In this document: positions 26,853-36,796 of the stretch, piece by piece | Numbering within the stretch: position 1 is the first letter of the stretch | How the letters are laid out: each line of letters begins with the position of its first letter | NCBI GenBank assembly: GCA_027459785.1 | Contig: DAIDGU010000005.1 | Span: 1-64,000, forward strand | DNA: 64,000 bases | DNA from: Ktedonobacteria bacterium | GTDB lineage: Bacteria; Chloroflexota; Ktedonobacteria; Ktedonobacterales; JACDGC01 | Direction of reading: 5' to 3' | The notes under the pieces: generated by a model | The model's input: the letters and a program-made list of their open reading frames with translations, nothing else | Databases searched by the model: none | Told to the model about the DNA's origin: nothing | Made by a program: the position numbers and the translations under genes

Positions 26853-28154
26853 ATGACAACCCAGGCCATCGTCTACACCGTCGTGCATCAGCCGCGCCGG
26901 CTCAAGTTGCCCGCGCAGCCGATCCCGCACGGCGCGAGCATCGCCGATATCATCCATTGCACCTTCGACGAGGCGATGAACGAGCGCTACTTCCGCCAGG
27001 TCGCCGCGAAGTGCTACTATCCCGCTACCGAACGCTTTTTAAAGCTGGTACGCGGCGCTGATTTCAAGCTGGCGATTGGCTTTTCAATCTCATTCCTCCG
27101 CCAAGCGGAAAGGTGGGATCCGACGCTGCTGGCGATGTTCAAAGAACTGGTGGCGGAAGAGAATGTGGAACTGATCGGCGTCGAGCCGTACCACAACTTC
27201 GTCTTCATGCTGGATATGCCAACGTTCGTGCTGCGTATGCGGTGGATGCGTGAGGAACTGCTGCGCATCTTCGGCAAGGAGCCAACCATCACCGACACGA
27301 CGGAGATGTGTATGTCGGCAGCGGTCTATGACGGACTGGAAAAAGCCGGTTTCACGGGCGCGCTGTTGGACGGGCGTGAATGGGTGATGGGGTGGCGCTC
27401 GCCTGCGCATCTCTACCATTACGATGGGGCGCTGCGCCTTTTCACGCGCCACCTGAAGCTGAGCGACGACGTGGGCTATCGCTTCTCGAATCGCTCGTGG
27501 TCCAGTTATCCCCTCTTCGCCGATACCTACGCCCAGTGGATTCGTGACAACGAGGGCGATTTCACCTTCCTGGCGTGGGACTACGAGACGTTCGGCGAAC
27601 ACCATTGGGCCGATTCGGGCATCTTCCAGTTCTTGGAGGCGTTGCCCCGCGAGTGCGCGCGGCGTGGGGTGCGCTTCGCGCTGCCTTCGGAGGCGGTGGC
27701 CCAGTTCCGCGACCGCGCTTACCACCTGCCGTTGCCGATCTTCCCGACGACCTGGGCGGGGTCCGGTGGGATGGAGTTTTTCCTGGGCAACAAAGCGCAA
27801 CAAGCGATCTTCCAATTGATGATGCACTGCTACGCCGTCGCCCAACTGACCGGCAAAGCAGAGTTGGTCGATCTCGCCCTATGGCTGCTACAATCCGACA
27901 ACCTGCACCTGATCCAGTGGTTCGGCACGGCGGGCGGCAGCGAGGCGGAGGTCTCGGCCTACTTTACGCCGCGCGAGTGGTGGGGCTTGGGGCCGGATAC
28001 CATTATCGTCGAGCAGCAGCGCGTGTATCAAAACGTTCTGCGCGCGATGGAATGCTTCTTGCCGACGCGCAAGCCGAAGGTCGAGCGCAAGCGCCCGACG
28101 AAGCGCGAGCGCGAGGCGCTGCTACCGGGACCGGGCATCGAGCAGCGTTATTAG
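26853..28154 (+). CDS. GH57 family glycoside hydrolase
   Basis: About 433 aa. GH57 conserved regions: VVHQPRRLKLP (region 1 HQP) at the start, FKLAIGFSISF, TDTTEMCMSAAVY (near the expected nucleophile Glu) and FLAWDYETFGEHHW (region 4, catalytic Asp). Family members are alpha-amylases, 4-alpha-glucanotransferases or branching enzymes; this short form resembles the alpha-amylase-like group found beside GT4 enzymes. AAGGA precedes the ATG at 26853; the frame from 26736 reads through the repeat element. Co-directional with the GT4 gene. Confidence 0.88.
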   Translation: MTTQAIVYTVVHQPRRLKLPAQPIPHGASIADIIHCTFDEAMNERYFRQVAAKCYYPATERFLKLVRGADFKLAIGFSISFLRQAERWDPTLLAMFKELVAEENVELIGVEPYHNFVFMLDMPTFVLRMRWMREELLRIFGKEPTITDTTEMCMSAAVYDGLEKAGFTGALLDGREWVMGWRSPAHLYHYDGALRLFTRHLKLSDDVGYRFSNRSWSSYPLFADTYAQWIRDNEGDFTFLAWDYETFGEHHWADSGIFQFLEALPRECARRGVRFALPSEAVAQFRDRAYHLPLPIFPTTWAGSGGMEFFLGNKAQQAIFQLMMHCYAVAQLTGKAELVDLALWLLQSDNLHLIQWFGTAGGSEAEVSAYFTPREWWGLGPDTIIVEQQRVYQNVLRAMECFLPTRKPKVERKRPTKREREALLPGPGIEQRY

Positions 28155-28164
28155 CAGGGAATGG

Positions 28165-28187
28165 GCGCGACGCATGTCGCGCTTTTT
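28165..28187 (+). terminator. Rho-independent terminator after the GH57 gene
   Basis: Perfect 7-bp stem GCGCGAC / GTCGCGC, loop GCAT, then TTTTT. Confidence 0.85.
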
Positions 28188-28372
28188 CCACGGCACCTTG
28201 CATCCTTGCGCGCCCAACATTTTAGCCACAATCCCTCCATGCCGTCGATAAGAATTGATAAGACAATGGTCCCCCCCTTGACTGGTACGGCTTGTTCAAC
28301 GGCGACGGCTGTGCTAGACTAGAGCGCGACAGACCAAGAGCAATCATCAGCAGCTGGGGGAGAGCGGGAGCC

Positions 28373-31300
28373 GTGGGAAAGCAAGACGAACAGCGCAAGG
28401 GCCAATTCAAACCACTGATGGGCTTACCCGCGAGCCGCGCAGCACGGCAACCGGATGATCCCCCCCCTGCCAGCGACCGCGCTGCATCTGTGCCGCCGGG
28501 CCGGCCAACGCCTGGCAAACGCGGCGGCCAATTCCACGGCCTGCCACGCCTGGGTGCGCGCCGCGACCGTTCCGCCGATGATAGCCCCGCCCAGGCAGAT
28601 GCTGGTGTTGAAAGTGATGTCGGTTGGGATGACCGCTTCGCGGCGCGGCACGCGCCGGAGCGCAGTTACGATACGCCGCCACGCCGCCGTATAGCCAGTG
28701 GCAGCGATGGACGCAATTCCAACGACAGCGGACGCGCAGGTGACGGCGGACGCCGCTATGATGACCAGCGTGGCTATACTGACGACACGCCCAGCTATGA
28801 CGACCGGCGCGGCTATACCGACGATGGACGTAGCTCTGATGACCGGCGGGGCAATGCCGACGGCGGGCGCAGCAATGGCCCGCGCGGCACGGATGCCTGG
28901 GCAGCGGATGAACGCGCCAGACGCGATGACGCCTGGGACGAAGAATTTGAAGCGTCCGCCCCCAAGCGCGATCCCTGGCGACGCGACTGGGTGCAGTGGA
29001 CTTCGACCGACCTTGCCGTCGATGACATCATGAACTATCGCGGCGACGAGTATGGCGCGGACGACTATGGCGTGCGCAGCCGCGACGCTTGGGGCGGCGA
29101 ACCCGATCCGTATACGATGGCCTCTGTCGCCCTGGAAGTGGAGTTGCCGCGCCCCGGCGCAGCCAGCAGTAAGGCGCACGGGAGTAAAAATCAAGCCAAG
29201 GTCAACGGCCATCTGAATCGTAAGGGCAAAGAGCAAGCTGCGATCCCGCAGTTCATCAACTGGGCGCAACACAAGTTCGCCAAGAACGCGCAGCCGACGC
29301 AACGGGCGATGCGCGTGCTGGTGGTGCTGTGCCTGCTGGGTGTCGTCTTGCTGACAAGCCTGGGGACGGGCCTGACCGGCCTGGCGGATTACCTGGCCGT
29401 CAAGGGGCTGGCGACGGATGCTTTGTCCTCGTTGAACCACCTGAGCTATGATCTTGGTCTGGCCAAAGGCGCGCCGCAGATGACCGATGCCCAGCGTTCA
29501 GCCGCCGCACGCAGCGATGTTGAGCATGCGCTCTATGACATGCAATCGTTGCATGACCGCATCGCGCATCCCGACTTCATCCTGTCGCTGGCAGGTAGCG
29601 TACCCCAGGTCGCGCCGAAGTTGCAGAGCGGCCTGGCGCTGAGCGATGTGGGCATCGTGGGCATGCAGATGTTGCTGTCGCTGGTGCCGACGCTGGTGAG
29701 CGTCTCGAAGGTGCTGACTGCCTCGCCCATCGCCACTTCCAGCACCACGGATAACACGCCCCTCCTGGGGGCCGACGATCTCGCCCAGATCGCCAGCAGC
29801 ATCCAGCAGATCCAGCCGCAACTCGCCACGATGATCAGCCTGATCCATAATACGCCGCCAAACATCCTGGTGGCCGCGCTCTCCGCCAAACAACAGGGTG
29901 AGATTTTACCGTTATTGCAAGACGCGCAATACTTGCCCAACGCGCTCAACATCATCACGCAGTTCCTGAACCTGCCGGATTCGACGGCGGCGACGATGCT
30001 TGGCATCACCCACGGCCCGGTCGGCTACCTGCTGATGACGCTGGACAACGCCGAGATTCGCCCCGTCGGCGGCTTCCAAGGCCAGTTCGCCGTCATCGGC
30101 GTCAACGGTGGTCGCGTCAGCCACATCGCCCTGCAAGATGTGTATAACTATCTCGAACCGCTGGTTTCCAGTGGTCCTAGTGGCCAGGGTTTTTATGTAT
30201 CTGATTTGGGGTTGCCAAATGAAGGATGGTTCCCGGCGGTGAACCCCAAAACTGGTCAACCTGAACTGGGGTGGGCGATGCGCAACTCCGGCCTCTCGCC
30301 AGAATTTACGCAGTCAGCCCGATATGCTCTCTGGTATCTGCATAACGAAGAGTTGTGTCAATTTAAAGATCCTAACCAACGGGCAGGCGTTAATGGCGTT
30401 TTTTGCACTGTCTGCCCCAATTATTTTACCGGTGACGGCGGCATCGCACAGTGTTATGCGGGCGGGGATCGGTTGCCGATTGTCAATAGTAAAGGGGTCA
30501 TCACCGGCTTCGAGCAAAAACCGATCCCGATGGCGGGTGTGATCATGATCCAATCTAACATCATTAGTCAGTTTCTCGATATCACCGGGCCGATTAAGAT
30601 CGGATGTCCATACAATCAAGAGGTGAGCGGCGGCGATCTAGAATATTTGATTCACTATTATCAGGAAACGCCCGAAGGACGCAAAATCAGTGCGCGGCCT
30701 TGTTCAACGCAGGTGTCTGATACCACCAAGCGCTTTACGGGGCTTGTGACCCAGGCCTTGCAGGCCAAGATCAAAGTTCTGCCCAAAACGGAACTGCTGA
30801 AGTTCGTGGGCGACATCGTGCAAGATCTGCATAACAAAGATATCCAGATTTACTTCACCGACCCTACGCGCAACCAGGTTGGCAATGGTCCGAGTGCCTT
30901 AGATGGCGGCTACGATCCCGCCACGCTCTATCCCCCTGAGGTCGATGCCGAAGGCTTCTTGCAACACTATCAGGTCTCCAGCGAACTGTACGAAGGGGGC
31001 GTCGATGATATCCTCGCGCTGAACCGTGCGGATATCGCCGGTTGGAAACTGGAGCCGTATGTCAAGATCAAGCTGGTCGATAACATTCAACTGGACAACA
31101 GTGGGAACGCGACCCATAATTTCCAGGCACTCTATACCTTCAACATTCCACCGATCTCAATCAAGAACTCGGACGGCAGCCTGATGACAACGACGCAGAT
31201 TCAAAATGCTGTCTATAAAACCGTGTATGATGCCTCATTCGGCCAACAATACCAGGAATTCTGGCGTATTTATACGAACCCCAATGCTCGTTCGAACGGC

Positions 31301-31621
31301 AACGGCTATCCGATCCAATCGGATGTGCCGAACCTGGATGAGATTGGCAATTACCTTTACTATCGCTGGCAAATCGACTACAACACAGGCATGATTGATT
31401 GGACTTCCGATTACACGATGAACCCGCAACGGTCGTGGGTGGTGCCGAATGTGGTGCAGGCGAACGGCAAGTATATCCTCCACGTGCAGCCACAGTCCGG
31501 CGTGAATACCTCGGCAGAGGTCGTCATCACGCTGCCGAATGGCAAGACCTGCCAGATGCTGAACGGTTCGCTGACGCAGAACGTGGTGCTGTCGGTGAAC
31601 GCGACGACGGGAACGTGCTAG
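28373..31621 (+). CDS. DUF4012 domain-containing envelope protein
   Basis: About 1082 aa. N-terminal about 300 residues are charged and disordered (Arg/Asp/Gly-rich) with degenerate repeats such as YDDRRGYTDDG. One membrane segment at about 312-335 (LVVLCLLGVVLLTSLGTGLT). The extracellular part carries the DUF4012 signature GPVGYLLMTLDNAEIRPVGG and FAVIGVNGGRVSHIAL, and ends with TCQMLNGSLTQNVVLSVNA. DUF4012 proteins occur near exopolysaccharide genes in Gram-positive and Chloroflexota genomes; role unknown. Start GTG 28373 has a GGGAGAGCGGGAG tract upstream. The 30150-31450 part is more AT-rich than its neighbours. Confidence 0.8.
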   Translation: MGKQDEQRKGQFKPLMGLPASRAARQPDDPPPASDRAASVPPGRPTPGKRGGQFHGLPRLGARRDRSADDSPAQADAGVESDVGWDDRFAARHAPERSYDTPPRRRIASGSDGRNSNDSGRAGDGGRRYDDQRGYTDDTPSYDDRRGYTDDGRSSDDRRGNADGGRSNGPRGTDAWAADERARRDDAWDEEFEASAPKRDPWRRDWVQWTSTDLAVDDIMNYRGDEYGADDYGVRSRDAWGGEPDPYTMASVALEVELPRPGAASSKAHGSKNQAKVNGHLNRKGKEQAAIPQFINWAQHKFAKNAQPTQRAMRVLVVLCLLGVVLLTSLGTGLTGLADYLAVKGLATDALSSLNHLSYDLGLAKGAPQMTDAQRSAAARSDVEHALYDMQSLHDRIAHPDFILSLAGSVPQVAPKLQSGLALSDVGIVGMQMLLSLVPTLVSVSKVLTASPIATSSTTDNTPLLGADDLAQIASSIQQIQPQLATMISLIHNTPPNILVAALSAKQQGEILPLLQDAQYLPNALNIITQFLNLPDSTAATMLGITHGPVGYLLMTLDNAEIRPVGGFQGQFAVIGVNGGRVSHIALQDVYNYLEPLVSSGPSGQGFYVSDLGLPNEGWFPAVNPKTGQPELGWAMRNSGLSPEFTQSARYALWYLHNEELCQFKDPNQRAGVNGVFCTVCPNYFTGDGGIAQCYAGGDRLPIVNSKGVITGFEQKPIPMAGVIMIQSNIISQFLDITGPIKIGCPYNQEVSGGDLEYLIHYYQETPEGRKISARPCSTQVSDTTKRFTGLVTQALQAKIKVLPKTELLKFVGDIVQDLHNKDIQIYFTDPTRNQVGNGPSALDGGYDPATLYPPEVDAEGFLQHYQVSSELYEGGVDDILALNRADIAGWKLEPYVKIKLVDNIQLDNSGNATHNFQALYTFNIPPISIKNSDGSLMTTTQIQNAVYKTVYDASFGQQYQEFWRIYTNPNARSNGNGYPIQSDVPNLDEIGNYLYYRWQIDYNTGMIDWTSDYTMNPQRSWVVPNVVQANGKYILHVQPQSGVNTSAEVVITLPNGKTCQMLNGSLTQNVVLSVNATTGTC

Positions 31622-31985
31622 CGGCATCGCGCACGCGAGCAAGACGAGCAAGTGCCGCGAGGGGCTGAAGCGCCCTCGCTCGAAAAAGACGCCCTAGCGG
31701 GCTACCGGCACATGGACGATCCAGTTCGGATGATTCCTTTCGCATTTACGCATGTTGGTTCATTTGAATCACAATAGTTGCCACTATCTCCAATAGGCGC
31801 GCGATAAAAATAGACTTCGGCTACTACCTGACTGAACAGAACCATAACCATCGCAATTGCTGTAGTTAGTAATCGCTCTTGAATTCGCCTCAATTGTCGG
31901 CTATCATACTACCAACCGCAAAGTGAGCATGTCATGGAACCAAGCAGCAATCTTTTACTCGTCTTTATAAGAGGAAGGTGCCATC
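31622..31985. other. Intergenic region with one weak small frame
   Basis: 364 bp, more AT-rich than average. On the minus strand (31893-31702) a 63-codon frame from TTG encodes a hydrophobic leader (AIAMVMVLFSQVVAEVYFY) and three cysteines, but there is no ribosome-binding site. Not called as a gene. Confidence 0.4.
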
Positions 31986-33206
31986 GTGACGCCGAATCCA
32001 CCGCAAGGGCAGCCGCCGTCGCAGCCCGCGCCCAGCGGCCCGCCGCCCGTGCCGCCGAATAGCCGCGCCGTGCCTCCGCCCACCCCAGCCGCGCCGCTGG
32101 CACCGGCATCCTCGCAGATGCCGCCTGTCGGACCGCCGCCCGTGGCTCCGTCGGGCCAGGTTGCGTATCCGCCGCCCATGCCGCCGCCCGCCGGACCACC
32201 GCCAGTGGCCCCATTGGGAACGCCGGTGCCACCAGCGTATCGACCACCCCTCGGTGGATCGCCGCCTGGTCCGCCGGCAGCACTACCGCCGTTTCCGATG
32301 CCGCCGGGCTACGCGGCCATCCGCGCCGCGCCGCCACCGGGACCAGGACCGCAGGGCAACCGCGCGCAGGCGTGGGTGCTGGGCGGGATCGCGGTGATGG
32401 TGATCGTGGTGCTGCTGGCGCTGTTGCTACATAACGTCACGGTGCGCCCGACGAACACGACGACGACCGGAGGCATCGGCGCGGCCACGCCGCCACCACG
32501 CCTGACAGGGCTGCCGGGAACGGCCCAGCCGCTCTATCCCTTCGCCGCGCAAGACCCACTGCCGGGCTGCGATAACGACGGCACTACGCCGACGGAAAGC
32601 GGCGACTGGCAGCTTTTCAATTTGACGCAAGGTGAGGCGGATTGCAACTTTGGCCAGAATGCGCTCTTGCGCGTCGCCACGCCCACCCCACCGCCGGATC
32701 ACCATATCGTCGGCGTAAAGTTCCTGGGTGTCAAAGACGCCAGTGGGAACTTGCACTTCCCCAATACCTTCCAGGCCAGCATCAACGTCTTCGTCAGCCA
32801 AGCGAACCATGCGTGCGCCGGACTGGCGGCGCGGCCCAACAGCCTCGGCTATCCGCAGGTCGGCTACTTCCTCTGCAATAATACCGGCTGCGATCTGCAA
32901 CCGGCCAGCCAGACGGTGTGGGCGCTGGTAGATCTTTCCAGCGGCACCGCCGCGCGCATCATCGACAACGACTGCCAGCCGATCCCCGAAGGTAAAAAGG
33001 GGGGGTATTTCATGTCGTTGAGTGATAACGGCAGCGCCATCGCCATCTACGATGATTCGCACCGGCTCGCCACGGTTAGCAACATCCCGACGACCCCCGT
33101 GGGGGCGACACCCTATGTCGGGTTGGCCGTCTTCGCGCCGGAAACGACGCCGGGCGTTGACACCGTCAACTTCCTCAACTTCTCGTTCAGCCAGCTATCA
33201 TCCTGA
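31986..33206 (+). CDS. Proline-rich single-pass membrane protein
   Basis: About 406 aa, no family recognised. Residues 1-125 are almost wholly Pro/Ala/Gly (PPPVPPNSRAVPPP style). A membrane segment spans about 129-151 (AWVLGGIAVMVIVVLLALLL). The outer part (about 160-406) is globular with paired cysteines (LPGCDND, EADCNFG, HACAGL, LCNNTGCDL, DNDCQP) and resembles lectin/glucanase-like sandwich folds in its WxLxNLT...VGVKFLG pattern, but this is a guess. GTG 31986 has AAGAGGAAGG upstream. Same strand and topology as the preceding DUF4012 gene. Confidence 0.75.
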   Translation: MTPNPPQGQPPSQPAPSGPPPVPPNSRAVPPPTPAAPLAPASSQMPPVGPPPVAPSGQVAYPPPMPPPAGPPPVAPLGTPVPPAYRPPLGGSPPGPPAALPPFPMPPGYAAIRAAPPPGPGPQGNRAQAWVLGGIAVMVIVVLLALLLHNVTVRPTNTTTTGGIGAATPPPRLTGLPGTAQPLYPFAAQDPLPGCDNDGTTPTESGDWQLFNLTQGEADCNFGQNALLRVATPTPPPDHHIVGVKFLGVKDASGNLHFPNTFQASINVFVSQANHACAGLAARPNSLGYPQVGYFLCNNTGCDLQPASQTVWALVDLSSGTAARIIDNDCQPIPEGKKGGYFMSLSDNGSAIAIYDDSHRLATVSNIPTTPVGATPYVGLAVFAPETTPGVDTVNFLNFSFSQLSS

Positions 33207-33275
33207 TGGGCGCATGCATGCCGGCGGCGGGTGGGGGACGGCGGGCGAGGTGATGGGCGGGCGGCGCGGGGAACG

Positions 33276-33398
33276 GCGGGCGGTTGAAACCGCGCCTAAG
33301 GGCGTGCCGCCACGAAGTCCACCTACGTGGACTGGAGCTAGTCCGCGACGGCGGACTTCGTCGCCGCCAGGCGCTTAGGCGCGGTTTCAACCGCCCGC
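33276..33398. repeat. Cloverleaf-like dispersed palindrome, copy 3
   Basis: Outer arms as in copies 1 and 2. Core hairpins are in the order of copy 2, but the central hexamer is GGAGCT instead of AGCTCC, so only the hexamer is flipped. Lies between the proline-rich protein and the dUTPase gene. Confidence 0.88.
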
Positions 33399-33449
33399 CG
33401 TCCCCCCGCTCGCCGGGACGACCTATTTTTCTGTGAGGTAACACACCTG

Positions 33450-33845
33450 ATGTCCGACCGCCTGGATACGCTCTTGGCCCTGCAAGCGGCTCTCGCGGCG
33501 ATGTATCGCCAGCGCCGTCCGGCGGGCTTTTACGCGCTGCCGCCACAGGAACGTTGCACCACCTGGACGCGCGCCTTGCTGCACGAGGTCTGTGAGCTTG
33601 ACGACGAGTTGAACTGGAAGCCCTGGAAAAATCCCCAGGATCTCGAGCAAAATCGGGACCGCCGCCTCGACGAAATGGCCGATATCTTGCATTTCTTCCT
33701 GCAACTGGCCCTTGATCAGGGTTTCAGCGCAGATGATCTGTTCGCCGCCTATCAGCGCAAACATGAGGAAAACCGCCGGCGGCAAGAACACGATCCCCAG
33801 TACCGGCCTACGGATGCGCCGGAGGAGGATCAGTCCCCCTCATAA
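33450..33845 (+). CDS. Dimeric all-alpha dUTP diphosphatase
   Basis: About 131 aa, all-alpha NTP pyrophosphatase superfamily (dimeric dUTPase type). Metal-binding motifs: LLHEVCELDDELNWKPWK (ExxxE plus KxWK) and RRLDEMADILHFFLQLALDQ (ExxD), then FSADDLFAAYQRKHEENRRR. Hydrolyses dUTP (and dUDP) to dUMP, protecting DNA from uracil. TGAGGTAAC lies upstream of the ATG. Confidence 0.85.
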   Translation: MSDRLDTLLALQAALAAMYRQRRPAGFYALPPQERCTTWTRALLHEVCELDDELNWKPWKNPQDLEQNRDRRLDEMADILHFFLQLALDQGFSADDLFAAYQRKHEENRRRQEHDPQYRPTDAPEEDQSPS

Positions 33846-34101
33846 CAAAGCGACAAGTTCACGGGACGATCAGGCTATTGAAGATTGTTCCCCATGTTGC
33901 CGATGGTACACTAAATAAATACCATCCTACATACGTCGCATCACACCTTATCCTGTACGGATATCGTGCCTTCACATTTCATCTTTGAATGGGCGCGATG
34001 AGGCGCTCACGCACAACATTTCTTGTCGGGCGACAGGCCCGCGCCTCCTATCCTCGGCAGCGGGGATAGTGGATCACCTTTTTTCGTGCGCAGGTGCTAG
34101 T

Positions 34102-35244
34102 ATGGATAGACGGCTTGTTGAACGCTTGGCCACGACCACGGACCACCTGGTCGGTTTCCCGACGGTCGAGCATAATCCCCAGGCGCTGCATGGCTGCGTC
34201 GAGTGGACGCGCGCCCACGTGTATAAGCACAAACCACGCTTGCATGTCAAATCGTTTCTCTCGAACAACAAGCCTTCGATCCTATTCAGCGCGGGCGATG
34301 GACCGCCGCGCGTCCTCTTTTTCGGCCACCTGGATGTCGTTGAAGCCGTGCACCAAAGCGCCTTCAAGACGACACAAGAAGACAGTCTGCGCCTGAAAGG
34401 GCGTGGCACGGCGGATATGAAAGGGCCGATTGCGGCCATGCTGGACGTGATGGAGCAAGACACGATCACGGGCATGGGCCTCTTGCTGACGACGGACGAG
34501 GAGATCGGCGGGCAAGACGGCATCGGCCACGTGCTGCACAGCATCGACTGGCGCCCGGAAGTGGTCGTACTGCCAGATGGCGGCGCGAATATGCATCTGG
34601 TGACGGAGCAAAAGGGCATGCTGCGCGTGCGGCTGGATGCCGACGGGCGGGCGGCGCACGGTTCGCGGCCCTGGCTGGGCGACAACGCCATTGAGCGCGT
34701 CTATAAAGCCTATCAGAAGCTGATGCGCGCGTATCCGATTCCCCAGGGCGAGGAAGACTGGCGCGTCTCGATCACCCTGAGCGAACTGCATGGCGGCCTC
34801 GCACCGAATTCGGTCCCCTGCAAGGCCGCGGCCACCCTCGACATCCGTTACCCACAAGCCGCCGTAGCGAACGTAGACGCCCTCCTGCGCGACCTCCAGC
34901 GGCGCGTGCAGCCACTGGGCGTGACGGCGACCGTCCTCAATCGCGCGCCGGCCTATAAGCTGGACGAAGCGGCGGCGAGCGTGCGCCAGTTGCAAGCCGT
35001 CGCCCAGTGCGTGCGCCAGCGCCCGCTGGATCTGGTGCGCGAGGCGGGGGCCTCCGACGCGCATTATTTCGCCGACGACCACGTGCCGGTGCTGATGTTC
35101 CAGCCGGAGTGCGCGGAATGGCATGGCGCGAACGAGTGGGTCAACCTCGAAAGCCTGGCCGTTTTCCGCACGATGTGCGCCGCCTTCGCCAAGAGCTACC
35201 TCAGCCGCGCCACCGCGCGCCCCGCCCGCCGCGTCATGCCGTAA
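34102..35244 (+). CDS. M20-family metallopeptidase/deacylase
   Basis: About 380 aa. Zinc-site motifs: FFGHLDVVE (His, Asp), GRGTADMKGPIAAM (bridging Asp), TTDEEIGGQDG (base Glu plus ligand), LPDGG, and a C-terminal His in EWHGANEWV. Dimerisation-domain histidine in DGRAAHGSRPW. Resembles ArgE/DapE/CPG2-type enzymes; substrate not assignable. ATG 34102 with CAGGTG upstream gives a compact N-terminus; the extra 39 codons from 33985 lack family similarity. Confidence 0.85.
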   Translation: MDRRLVERLATTTDHLVGFPTVEHNPQALHGCVEWTRAHVYKHKPRLHVKSFLSNNKPSILFSAGDGPPRVLFFGHLDVVEAVHQSAFKTTQEDSLRLKGRGTADMKGPIAAMLDVMEQDTITGMGLLLTTDEEIGGQDGIGHVLHSIDWRPEVVVLPDGGANMHLVTEQKGMLRVRLDADGRAAHGSRPWLGDNAIERVYKAYQKLMRAYPIPQGEEDWRVSITLSELHGGLAPNSVPCKAAATLDIRYPQAAVANVDALLRDLQRRVQPLGVTATVLNRAPAYKLDEAAASVRQLQAVAQCVRQRPLDLVREAGASDAHYFADDHVPVLMFQPECAEWHGANEWVNLESLAVFRTMCAAFAKSYLSRATARPARRVMP

Positions 35245-35282
35245 GCTGAGCGAACGGGGCAGTACGGCGGACGGCTATAGTT

Positions 35283-36671
35283 TCACCCCAGCCGCGCCTT
35301 CGCCGCGTCCGCTTTCACGAAGCGCGCGCCCCAGATGCCGACGATACCCGCCGCCAGCAACACCGGCACGCCGGTGATCAAGAAAGCGTAGCCGGGGGCA
35401 TTGTTGTGATCGATGGCGAAGCCCAGCAGCATGTGATTTTGCAGCAGATCGCTCAAACCACCGGCGATGGTTGGCGCGAACAGATCGCCCAGGAAGTGCG
35501 AGAGCAAGAGCGTCAGGCCCACCGAGGCCGCACGCTTGATCGGCGTCACCACATCCTGCGACACCGCCGTCAACGGCCCGCTATTCACTTCCAGCAACGC
35601 CACGGTGATGATGAACAGCGGCAAGAAGATGCCGAAGACACGCACGTTCTGCGACAAGCCGAAGTTGAAGATCACGAAGAGGATCGAGAGGACGAAGAAC
35701 GGCACCGACAACAGCAGTCCCCAGCCGCTGACCAGGATGCGTGCGCCGGGATAACGCTTGAGCAGCGCATCCGCCACCGCGCCGCCGCCCAGCAAGCCGG
35801 CGATGCCGCCGATGACCGTTCCCACGCCCACCAGCGTCGTCGGTGACACCGCCAAGCCCGGAAACTCGTTTGTAAAGAGCGGCACGATGAAAACCAATGT
35901 CGAACCGAAGACGAAGAAACTCAGCGCCTGAATCGCCACGGTCACACGCAAGGTGGGAATCTGCCAGAGTTCGCGGATGTTGCGCCAGATGCCCGCGATG
36001 CCTTCACGCGCGAGGGCCGTTTCGGGGCTGGCCGTTTCATCATCCGCCTGGCGCGGCGGCTCTTTCACCAGATAGATCAAGCCAGCCAGGATCAAGCCGG
36101 GGATGCCGAACACCAGGAAGATCGGACGCCACTGATCGTGAAACGCGCTGAACAAAATGCCCGCACCGACAAAGCCGACCGCCAGCCCGGCGAGCAAACC
36201 GGTGTTCCAGCGGCTCATCACGTTCGCGCGCCGGTTGCTAGGATAGCATGACGCCAACATCGAGGTGCTGGCGGGGAAATAGCTGGCCTCGCCGAGGCCC
36301 AGCGCGGCGCGCGTCGCAAACAACGTCCCGAAGGTCGGGGCGACATACGTGACGGCGGTCGCCAGGCTCCAAAAAGTGATGCCACCGGCGACGACGAATT
36401 TGCGTTTGATACGATCAGCCAGCAAGCCCATCGGCAAGATGCCGAAGGTGTAGACGAACAGAAACGCCGTGGTGAGCAAGCCATACACGGTGTAGGAGAG
36501 ATTGAAATCCTTGATGATGGCCGGCCCGACCGCCAAAAAAGCGTAACGGTCGGCATAGTTGATGAAATTCGCCAACCAGAGCAACCAAAAGACATACCCG
36601 ACATAGCGCCGATTGGTTGTGGATGGTGTCGCCGGGGTTGGGGTGACAGTCGATTCGAGTGCTTGACTCAT
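35283..36671 (-). CDS. Major facilitator superfamily transporter
   Basis: About 462 aa with about 12 membrane segments. N-terminal FWLLWLANFINYADRYAF is typical of the spinster/anion-cation symporter branch, followed by the loop motif MGLLADRIKRKFVV (motif A) and GLGEASYFPASTSML. Substrate unknown. The ATG at 36671 has GGAGGGGG 6 nt upstream on the minus strand. Convergent with the M20 gene 38 bp away, which could supply a peptide or acyl-amino acid substrate (weak inference). Confidence 0.9.
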   Translation of the reverse strand: MSQALESTVTPTPATPSTTNRRYVGYVFWLLWLANFINYADRYAFLAVGPAIIKDFNLSYTVYGLLTTAFLFVYTFGILPMGLLADRIKRKFVVAGGITFWSLATAVTYVAPTFGTLFATRAALGLGEASYFPASTSMLASCYPSNRRANVMSRWNTGLLAGLAVGFVGAGILFSAFHDQWRPIFLVFGIPGLILAGLIYLVKEPPRQADDETASPETALAREGIAGIWRNIRELWQIPTLRVTVAIQALSFFVFGSTLVFIVPLFTNEFPGLAVSPTTLVGVGTVIGGIAGLLGGGAVADALLKRYPGARILVSGWGLLLSVPFFVLSILFVIFNFGLSQNVRVFGIFLPLFIITVALLEVNSGPLTAVSQDVVTPIKRAASVGLTLLLSHFLGDLFAPTIAGGLSDLLQNHMLLGFAIDHNNAPGYAFLITGVPVLLAAGIVGIWGARFVKADAAKARLG

Positions 36672-36796
36672 GGATCCCCCTCCGCTGGCGCGGCATAGAT
36701 CAGCCGGCACCGTTGCCAGCCGTCACCGCGCGCAGTTTCCCCTATTGTGCCATCCTTCCACCCAATCGGCAAGCCCCAAAAGCGAGAATCGGCGGG

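Noticed and set aside
31702-31893. 63-codon minus-strand frame with a hydrophobic leader and three Cys
   Set aside because: TTG start without ribosome-binding site, no homology recognised; mentioned only as part of the intergenic region.
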